Below are positions 1-5,605 of a stretch of DNA of 13,756 bases, one piece after another. Made by a program: the position numbers and the translations under genes. This stretch comes from an uncultured Muribaculaceae bacterium. Its GTDB lineage: Bacteria > Bacteroidota > Bacteroidia > Bacteroidales > Muribaculaceae. Under the pieces are notes generated by a model. The model worked only from the letters and a program-made list of their open reading frames with translations, was not told the origin of the DNA and did no database searches. Location of the stretch: assembly GCA_910587235.1 (NCBI GenBank), contig CAJUKD010000044.1:1-13756 (forward strand), read 5' to 3'. Numbering within the stretch: position 1 is the first letter of the stretch; each line of letters begins with the position of its first letter.

Positions 1-556
1 CAAAGCCCATTAGATTGTTAAAAATTTCAACATCATGTTTCTTGTAGTCGAACTCATTGCCATGCAAGAGAATTGATTCATAATTATTGACTATATCTTC
101 TAATGGCTTAATCAAAGATAGAGATCGGAGGCTTTTCCTGTCATCTTCTTTCTTTTTATAGCCAAGGATTCGGTGTTTCGAGATGTCGAAAGGCAAGCAA
201 TCAATATGCCCGAATTCTTCATTACAGATACAAATTATTCTTTCCCAACCTAAACATCTCACGGCAAAACCCAATTCAAACATTACATTTGGATTCGGGA
301 TTCCTTTCTTTGTATTATCATCAATGATATATATGTAAACTGGCGTAACATCGCATACGAATAAATCAGATTGCGCAATTTGGGTTAAAATCTCGTTAGG
401 TATATCTGGCGCACCAGTCGTACCTCTAGAATCTTCGAGTATAGTATATTGCACTTCCAATGTTGAAAGAGCGGACTTGATTTTATCACGGATATATCCT
501 CTGTTGGCGTTACCTCCAATAGACGATTGCCATGAATAGAAAATATTAAAATTCAT
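1..556 (-). CDS. TIR-like nucleotide-binding protein, 3'-truncated by the window edge
   Basis: The minus strand is open from an ATG at 556 to the window edge: 185 codons, no stop. The protein begins MNFNIFYSWQSS, close to the FYSWQSD opening of a large family of bacterial TIR-like or deoxyribosyltransferase-like proteins. It continues with the pattern of that fold: a TTGAPDI stretch (about 46-52), a buried strand SDLFVCDVT (63-71), and PNPNVMFELGFA (87-98), where Glu94 sits where TIR-like NAD hydrolases keep their catalytic glutamate. WERII and LPFDISKHR follow. I see no signal peptide, so it is probably cytoplasmic. The start lies 7 nt after the stop of the protease gene, suggesting co-transcription. 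Family membership is recognised from motifs. NAD cleavage or a role in phage defence is inference, and the C-terminal part that would settle it is missing. Confidence 0.72.
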   Translation of the reverse strand, partial: MNFNIFYSWQSSIGGNANRGYIRDKIKSALSTLEVQYTILEDSRGTTGAPDIPNEILTQIAQSDLFVCDVTPVYIYIIDDNTKKGIPNPNVMFELGFAVRCLGWERIICICNEEFGHIDCLPFDISKHRILGYKKKEDDRKSLRSLSLIKPLEDIVNNYESILLHGNEFDYKKHDVEIFNNLMGF

Positions 557-563
557 TATTGCG

Positions 564-2396
564 TTATTTTAGGCTCAATCCGAGTATTTTCCAACCCGAA
601 TTTGGAGATTCTATAAAATCCAGAATCGTTGCAGTAGATGGTATTGCCGGAAAATATAGCTTGAAATTTAATGTTTGATTTGGATAGGCAAAAGAAGTAA
701 CTGATGGAGCATAAGCTATGCCCTCGACATTTGTAAGTTTGTATTTAATTCCATTTACCTGAAGATAGGCATCTCTGCTTATATTCATCCAGCCTTGATA
801 CAATGGATTAGTGGAACTGCAATCAAGTATAGTTGATGTTGGCGTTAATGTGATGGAATTAATAGACAAATTCCCATCTCCTTTAGATTTATATGACGGG
901 GATTTTATAATTCTTGTGGAATTTGGCGAAGTGGAATTTGTTTCAATATTAGGGCTCGCATAAGAAACGGCATTGCTATTAGAGGTAGAGGAACAATGAA
1001 TGAAAAACACAAAGCTTTTCTCAGCTTTGACTTTCCCGGTCAATGGCAATGTTGATACAGAGTTTGTTGTAGGAATTATCGACGATGATGCGCAGCTTTC
1101 TATAAGATTGCGTAGATACATTGATTTGATAGCGTAGCCAACATTCTCTGCCCCGGCATGTTTTGCACTTACAACACCGATTACATTACCTTTCTTATCA
1201 AATAATGGGCCACCACTGTTGCCTGGTTGGATTGGTGCAGAGATTTGGTAAAGAGCTACATCTCCTTGAAACCCCGTCTTAGAACTAATAACTCCTGTTG
1301 TAAGTTTGATCTCATCCCCCATGGTTGAGGTTAGAGGATAGCCAAGTACGAATATATCTTCACCAACTTCAGATATAGTAGATGCTATTGAGTATGGGAT
1401 TGTCCCGAACCCTTTGAATGATGAATCCGAAATTTTCAACAAAGCTAAATCATTATTCTTATCTGAACCAACTACGGAAGCATTATATGATATATTGAAA
1501 TCCCCTTTTACGCCTTGTATCGTTATGGATTTAGCACCATCTATTACATGATAGTTCGTGACCACGTAGCCATTTTTAAGCGCAAAACCAGTCCCAGACC
1601 ATTCATCGCTTTCGCTTGCTGACTGAGATGCTTGAGCAGGATACAATTTTATATAAGCCTCTTGATTTTTATCTTCATCAAAAGTAGTCATTAACCCTTC
1701 CTTAAATATAACAGTGAAATTCATTTTTTGCTTCCACTTTCCATACCATTTTGCCTTAAATGCGGTAGGGGTAGCTGTTGGTTCTAAAATTGCCTTTACA
1801 TCTCCGGCTGACCAATCATTCGCATTAGTTGCTCCTGATAAATAAACCAGATAAAACTTTCCATTTTCGCCCCGTTTTACACCAATTTTATAATTGTCCC
1901 CTTCATAAACACCTTCTAAAGGATGATAACTGTTTGAATTAAAAAATGATTTAAAAGTAAACTCGGACCACCCTGTTTTATAATAAGATGGAGAATGTGA
2001 AGCAGATGAGTTATAGTTGTATGCAGAAGATATGGTGCTTCTGAGTTTCTTGTCAAATTTGTCAGATTTATTCGGAAGGTCAAACCGTACTGTCCATTCA
2101 AAATCGGAAACTGGATCGATTAAGTAGATTTGGAGTGTGTTCTCAACATGTCCTGTAGCCTTTCCAAAAGAGCTAACATTATTTGCAACAACAAGAAGTG
2201 TATTGGAATTATCCCAATAGTCTTCCAAGGATTCATCAAGCGTTTTCCATACCGTTTCAAGGTAAGGTTGAGAATCTCTGTTGAGCTTGTATTTAACATA
2301 CTTAGTCCTAACTTGCATGCCAAGGCCTCTAAAATAATTGGCAAGGCAAGGATATATATTTGTCATACTCCGACATGTTCTTTGGAGCAAATACAA
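564..2396 (-). CDS. Trypsin/HtrA-like serine protease, main part of a frameshifted gene
   Basis: This is the body of a secreted serine peptidase. It is open for 610 codons, but its apparent TTG start at 2396 is only the edge of the frame; the true N-terminus lies in another frame upstream (2329-2556). Numbered within this frame, the catalytic triad is complete: His283 in TNYHVIDG, Asp316 in NNDLALL and Ser394 in QPGNSGGPLFD, the S1C/HtrA arrangement. Residues 1-260 form a Bacteroidota-specific domain I cannot name. About residues 440-610 hold a Ser/Thr-rich linker and a beta domain with the VNGIKYKLTNVEGIA and FKLYFPAIP motifs seen at the ends of many Bacteroidota surface proteins. No PDZ domain is evident. 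The coding sequence after the shift has no internal stop, so the lesion is recent, reversible or a sequencing error. The TIR-like gene follows 7 nt after the stop. Confidence 0.8.
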   Translation of the reverse strand: MYLLQRTCRSMTNIYPCLANYFRGLGMQVRTKYVKYKLNRDSQPYLETVWKTLDESLEDYWDNSNTLLVVANNVSSFGKATGHVENTLQIYLIDPVSDFEWTVRFDLPNKSDKFDKKLRSTISSAYNYNSSASHSPSYYKTGWSEFTFKSFFNSNSYHPLEGVYEGDNYKIGVKRGENGKFYLVYLSGATNANDWSAGDVKAILEPTATPTAFKAKWYGKWKQKMNFTVIFKEGLMTTFDEDKNQEAYIKLYPAQASQSASESDEWSGTGFALKNGYVVTNYHVIDGAKSITIQGVKGDFNISYNASVVGSDKNNDLALLKISDSSFKGFGTIPYSIASTISEVGEDIFVLGYPLTSTMGDEIKLTTGVISSKTGFQGDVALYQISAPIQPGNSGGPLFDKKGNVIGVVSAKHAGAENVGYAIKSMYLRNLIESCASSSIIPTTNSVSTLPLTGKVKAEKSFVFFIHCSSTSNSNAVSYASPNIETNSTSPNSTRIIKSPSYKSKGDGNLSINSITLTPTSTILDCSSTNPLYQGWMNISRDAYLQVNGIKYKLTNVEGIAYAPSVTSFAYPNQTLNFKLYFPAIPSTATILDFIESPNSGWKILGLSLK

Positions 2397-2556
2397 TCAC
2401 TTCTTTAATGCCATTCAAACGTTGAGAGAGCGAGGGTTTATAAGAGTACTCATGACCCGGAACTTCTGTAATGTTGAATGTTTGAGCATTAGAAAAGATT
2501 GCGCATAACAATGCTACGCAGAATGATAGGATACGATGATTTTCTTTTGTCTTCAT
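2329..2556 (-). pseudogene. N-terminal signal-peptide fragment of the frameshifted protease
   Basis: ATG at 2556 opens 75 codons ending at TAG 2329-2331. The product begins MKTKENHRILSFCVALLCAI and reaches a SNA-Q signal-peptidase I site, so it is exported. Its last part (KEVIVFAPKNMSEYDKYI) runs straight into the NYFRGLGMQVRTKY segment of the downstream frame, which overlaps it at 2329-2396. One extra base, or two missing bases, separates the frames. A likely spot is the (AT)4 tract at 2352-2359: one more AT unit would read DKYIYPCLANYFRGLG and restore a single protein of about 665 residues. I chose this ATG rather than the one at 2592 because the signal peptide starts here and the upstream stretch lies in a T-run and hairpin region. 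Confidence 0.7.
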
Positions 2557-2564
2557 TATTCCAT

Positions 2565-2773
2565 AAAAAAAGCGCGGCACTGCAATCCACATCTCAATAT
2601 GCAGGCCCTGAGAAAACCTTTAGAAAAAGAAGTGGGTATAACAGCCCCACGCCATATGCGTGGAGACTATTACGCCGACTCTTGTTTCTATAAATGAAGT
2701 TTCTCAGGCTTCGCATATTCAAGAGAAAGACATAATGCCTCTATGTTTTAATATACAGGATTGTTCCCAATCC
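2565..2773 (-). ncRNA. Rod-like structured RNA (independent sRNA, possibly 6S-like, or protease leader)
   Basis: Read on the minus strand, a promoter box at 2786-2779 is followed by about 200 nt rich in complementary segments and ending in GCGC plus seven Ts (2571-2565). The region 2731-2592 folds as one long rod. The outer arms pair TCTC, AATATGC and CCTGAGAAA with TTTCTCAGG, GCATATT and GAGA. Inside these, AGAAA pairs with TTTCT. At the tip, CCACGC and GCGTGG close an ATATG loop. A GGATTG-GGAA-CAATCC hairpin sits at the 5' end, and its CAATCC arm could instead pair with a second GGATTG at 2588-2583. A rod of this size with its own promoter and T-run suggests 6S RNA or another small RNA. The T-run ends only 9 nt before the protease ATG, so a regulatory leader is equally possible. 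Confidence 0.5.
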
Positions 2774-2778
2774 GAGCG

Positions 2779-2786
2779 CAAAGATA
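2779..2786 (-). promoter_or_regulatory. Bacteroides-type -7 box TATCTTTG
   Basis: The minus strand reads TATCTTTG, an exact match to the TAnnTTTG element of the Bacteroidota housekeeping sigma factor. It lies directly before the structured RNA and 40 nt after the stop of the 71-codon gene. No clear TTTG -33 element is visible at the usual spacing. It would give a 5' end near 2775-2771. Confidence 0.55.
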
Positions 2787-2823
2787 CAAATTATTTTTGA
2801 GGTAATGTGTCTATCCATCAATA

Positions 2824-3039
2824 TTATCTTTGAGTTTGGAGCAGGTTCAACAATCTTGAAAGATGTATAGCCGCCTTTTTTACGTCATGATTTACAAAAT
2901 ATTCTTTTGTTGCATCAATGTATTCTTTCCGAGCCTCTTTCTCCAATTCCGAAATAGGCTGTTGATTGATGTCCATCTTTGCTATAATGGATAAGGCTTC
3001 AGATAATTCTTGTATTGAGTTGACGTTGTTAGGAATCAT
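2824..3039 (-). CDS. Small hypothetical protein, 71 residues
   Basis: ATG at 3039 to TAA at 2824. The predicted protein is short, charged and largely helical (ELSEALSIIAKM, then EKEARKEYIDATKEYFVNHD, then KKAAIHLSRLLNLLQ), with no signal peptide, membrane segment or cysteines. I do not recognise a family. The amphipathic helices would suit a small helical-bundle or adaptor protein, but that is only a shape argument. It is AT-rich like the rest of the left half. It lies about 110 nt downstream of the pseudoknotted element, which may therefore be its leader, and immediately upstream of the next promoter box. The coherent helical pattern favours a real gene over a chance frame. Confidence 0.5.
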   Translation of the reverse strand: MIPNNVNSIQELSEALSIIAKMDINQQPISELEKEARKEYIDATKEYFVNHDVKKAAIHLSRLLNLLQTQR

Positions 3040-3151
3040 AATTCTAAAAAGCAGATTTTATATAAATTTTGTTACCGATTTGTGACTCAATGTTCAATTA
3101 GGTAATTTTATATCGCTGATTTACAATGGTATGCGCTATATATAGTTAGTT

Positions 3152-3293
3152 ATCGCCAAACGCCCAATCCGAAATAAACAGTCCACTCCCACGCCTTACC
3201 GTATATCGGCATTCCCCTTGTCGGGGAGTGGATATGCGACAAGCATAGGCGTCTTTGACTGCCTTGTCCATCGGATTTTTGAAATTTGGCGAT
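3152..3293 (-). ncRNA. Pseudoknotted structured element (candidate RNA or cis-regulatory leader; MITE alternative)
   Basis: A 142-bp stretch is closed by a perfect 9-bp inverted repeat (3152-3160 with 3285-3293, ATCGCCAAA/TTTGGCGAT). Perfect helices are nested inside it: 3166-3172 with 3271-3277 (7 bp), 3179-3183 with 3257-3261 (5 bp), 3191-3196 with 3247-3252 (6 bp), and 3217-3223 with 3237-3243 (7 bp). The loop of the last hairpin (3224-3231, GGGAGTGG) is perfectly complementary to 3183-3190 (CCACTCCC), which makes a pseudoknot. A competing small hairpin, TCCCC/GGGGA at 3213-3227, would break it. The strand is assigned from the strong upstream promoter on the minus strand. The minus strand also has a 41-codon frame (3271 to 3147) beginning MDKAVKDAYACR, which I do not recognise. 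The terminal repeats would also fit a miniature mobile element. Confidence 0.5.
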
Positions 3294-3335
3294 TTCGTAG
3301 AAATGGATAAAGCAAAAACGCTTAATAAAAAATAA

Positions 3336-3347
3336 AGAGGAACCTCT
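3336..3347. repeat. 12-bp perfect palindrome AGAGGAACCTCT with adjacent T-run
   Basis: AGAGGAACCTCT is self-complementary. On the minus strand it is followed by TTATTTTTTATT, so it could act as a weak terminator or attenuator about 5 nt into the transcript expected from the 3359-3390 promoter. Its loop is short, so it may equally be a protein-binding dyad. Confidence 0.3.
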
Positions 3348-3358
3348 GCTCCTTACTG

Positions 3359-3390
3359 CAAAAATAGACTAAATTTTCAATTTATGCAAA
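3359..3390 (-). promoter_or_regulatory. Consensus Bacteroidota promoter, TTTG-N20-TATTTTTG
   Basis: On the minus strand, TTTG (3390-3387) is separated by exactly 20 nt from TATTTTTG (3366-3359), matching the -33/-7 consensus of Bacteroides sigma-AB with ideal spacing. It is the best promoter match in the window. Transcription would start near 3352 and run through the palindrome and pseudoknotted element towards the 71-codon gene. Confidence 0.65.
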
Positions 3391-3448
3391 CTACCATCAA
3401 CACTCTTGCAACAATAAATATGTCGGTAATTTATTAACTTTATAAATT

Positions 3449-3517
3449 CCGGAAGAAGAGTCGTCTAACGTATGGCTTGAACCTGTCGCCGACGAAGAGT
3501 ACGGCAATCTGAAATAA
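3449..3517 (+). other. Possible coding remnant, 22 codons ending in TAA
   Basis: On the plus strand a protein-like stretch (PEEESSNVWLEP, then VADEEYGNLK) ends in TAA at 3515-3517. It has no start codon, because an in-frame TAA lies just upstream. Its base composition resembles the GC-rich operon more than the AT-rich spacer. It may be the eroded 3' end of a lost plus-strand gene. The minus strand is also open here, so a conserved non-coding spacer is an alternative. Confidence 0.2.
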
Positions 3518-3528
3518 TCCGGGCTACA

Positions 3529-5583
3529 CTACATTGCTTTGACGCGGGCGATGGCGTCGAGAAGTATCCGTTCCATCACGGCATAGCCCGCGGCATTTGG
3601 ATGGACCGCAGGACGCTCGTCGGCATACTCCGCATCCATTGCCGTTCCTTCGGCATTGACCAGAGCGCCGAAATAGTCGGCATAGACTATACCCTCGGCG
3701 TCGGCATAGGCCTTCACCCTGGCATTGAGGCTGCGTATCTTGTCCATGGCATCAGCCACTTCAGGACGCCAGCTGAAACCCTCGGCAGGAAGGCAGGACG
3801 CCAACACCACGCGTATGCCGTTGGCACGCGCGATGTCGACCATAGAGCGGACATTGCCGAAAGTGGCATCCTCGTCGTAGACTCCCGAATTCTGTGCGAT
3901 ATCGTTTGTCCCGTAATTTATCACGACAATTTCGGGATGCAGGTCGACCACATCGCAACGGAAACGCAGCAGGAATTGCCAGCTTGTCTGGCCGGCTATG
4001 CCGCGACCAACGATTTCCGGATGGCTTTCAAAAAGATGCGAAGCACGTTTCGGCCAAAAATCGGTTATGGAATTACCCATCAGTACCACCCTGCCCTGCG
4101 GCACCGGCTGCGCCGCCAGTTCGGCATTCGCACCGGCATAACGTCCGAAATTTGCGAATTTTATGGCATCCTCGGCCTGTGCCGCCGGAGCTGCACAAAT
4201 TGCAAAAACAATTAAGGCTGCTACCGATGCCGCGGACGAAACTTTTTTACGTCCGAGCGGATAGCAGAACACCACAAAAGCCATCAGCAAGGCGACCGCT
4301 GCGGGAATCCACGACATAGCAAGCTGAAGACCGTACAAAGCCGTTGAAGTCTGTGACGCTGCATTCGGCACAAGGCCGAAAACGTCGAGCAACATGATAA
4401 GCCCCCAGCCGGCAAGTGCTCCGCCGAATTTCTGAGCCATGGAACCGGAAGAAAATATCAGACCGGTGGATGCCGTGCCGTCCTTAGCCGCGGCATAGTC
4501 GGCCACATCGGCATACATCGACCATATCAGCGGAGATATTATGCCGGTAAGCACCGATATGACGATCTGCAGCTCAAGCATCACAAGAAATCCTCTTCCG
4601 TGATTGGGTATATAGAAGAACATGATGCTGAAAACTGCAAGTGCTACGCTACAGGCAATCATGGTCATACGCTTGCCCAGACGTTTCGACACCGGCACGG
4701 CGCATGCCACGCCTATCATATTGCACACCTCGCCTACAGCAAGGAAGAGTCCGGCAAAGAAAAGGAAAGAGAAGCTGCCGAGATTTATCGAGGCTCCCTC
4801 TCCTATATAATATTTGAAATAGTAGGCTACCGTACCACCTCTGACAGTATTGAACAGATTGATGCACAGCGCTGCGGCTGTAAGGATCCACCACGGACGG
4901 TTGCGCAGCAGCGAACGGAAATCGGCAAGCACCGACGACGGAGCTTTAGCCTCAGTCACACGCTCCCGGGTGAGTTTGTAACACGACAGAAACAGAACGA
5001 CACACAAGGCGGCAAGCGCGAACATCGCACCCTGCCATCCTGCGCGTTCGGCAGCTACACCCGCATCGCCGCGCTCAAAGAAGCGGCAAAGCGGCTCCCA
5101 AGCAAAGAGGGCGATAAAAGAACCTGTGTATGCAAAAAACATGCGGTAGCTCGAAAACACGGTCTTTTCGTCGGAATCATCGGTAATCACCGCCAGCATG
5201 GAACTATACGGGACGTTGACAGCCGTATAGACCGTCATCATAAGTATATATGTCACAAAAGCCCACACAAGTTTTCCCGTGTCACCGAAACCGGGAGTAG
5301 TAAACAGCAGGCAGCCGGCAATAGCGAACGGCAAAGCCATCCACAGCAGCCACGGGCGATATTTTCCTCGTTTTGTATCAGTGCGGTCGGCTATCACACC
5401 CATCATGGGATCGCTCACTGCATCCCAGATGCGCGTAACCAGCATAAGCATAGCTGCCGCCGACAGAGGCAAGCCGAACACGTCGCTGTAGAATATAGGT
5501 AGATAGAAACTGAATATTTTCCAGAACATACTTGTCGACATATCGCCGAGTCCGTATCCGATTTTTTCTTTAAATGAAGCCAT
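3529..5583 (-). CDS. GPH-family sugar:cation symporter fused to SGNH/GDSL esterase
   Basis: One 684-residue frame carries two proteins. Residues 1-443 are a 12-helix MelB/XynB-like symporter of the glycoside-pentoside-hexuronide family: the opening KIGYGLGDMSTSMFW, the DPMMGVIADRTDTKRGKYRPW loop at 58-78 and WSMYADVADYAA at 354-364 are typical. Residues 475-684 are an SGNH hydrolase: Ser505 in MGNSITDFW, Gly528 in GRGIAG, Asn560 in NYGTND and His661 in AVHPNAAGY. Between them, GRKK (444-447) is followed by a hydrophobic segment and AAPAAQA (464-470), exactly a signal peptide with an AxA cleavage site. As a 13th helix it would place the esterase in the periplasm, and GRKK on the cytosolic side fits the positive-inside rule. 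The usual Asp three residues before the catalytic His is Pro658; Asp655 is nearest. This is the last gene of the operon, 22 nt after GH125. The substrate is not readable from the sequence. Confidence 0.88.
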   Translation of the reverse strand: MASFKEKIGYGLGDMSTSMFWKIFSFYLPIFYSDVFGLPLSAAAMLMLVTRIWDAVSDPMMGVIADRTDTKRGKYRPWLLWMALPFAIAGCLLFTTPGFGDTGKLVWAFVTYILMMTVYTAVNVPYSSMLAVITDDSDEKTVFSSYRMFFAYTGSFIALFAWEPLCRFFERGDAGVAAERAGWQGAMFALAALCVVLFLSCYKLTRERVTEAKAPSSVLADFRSLLRNRPWWILTAAALCINLFNTVRGGTVAYYFKYYIGEGASINLGSFSFLFFAGLFLAVGEVCNMIGVACAVPVSKRLGKRMTMIACSVALAVFSIMFFYIPNHGRGFLVMLELQIVISVLTGIISPLIWSMYADVADYAAAKDGTASTGLIFSSGSMAQKFGGALAGWGLIMLLDVFGLVPNAASQTSTALYGLQLAMSWIPAAVALLMAFVVFCYPLGRKKVSSAASVAALIVFAICAAPAAQAEDAIKFANFGRYAGANAELAAQPVPQGRVVLMGNSITDFWPKRASHLFESHPEIVGRGIAGQTSWQFLLRFRCDVVDLHPEIVVINYGTNDIAQNSGVYDEDATFGNVRSMVDIARANGIRVVLASCLPAEGFSWRPEVADAMDKIRSLNARVKAYADAEGIVYADYFGALVNAEGTAMDAEYADERPAVHPNAAGYAVMERILLDAIARVKAM

Positions 5584-5605
5584 GGTATTGATTTATTGTA
5601 GAAGT

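Noticed and set aside
2130..2693. Plus-strand frames at 2130-2408 and 2499-2693
   Set aside because: They overlap the protease coding sequence and the structured RNA on the opposite strand and show no domain or signal features.
2565..3300. tRNA, tmRNA, SRP RNA or RNase P RNA in the structured spacers
   Set aside because: I found no TTCGAAT-type T-arm with CCA end, no GGAAG SRP tetraloop context and no GAGGAAAGTCC RNase P core on either strand. 6S-like remains open for the first element only.
4600..5502. Long plus-strand reading frame (about 300 codons) opposite the transporter
   Set aside because: It is antisense to clear symporter helices. Its translation is rich in His, Arg, Gln and Cys with no domain pattern, as expected for a shadow of GC-rich coding DNA.
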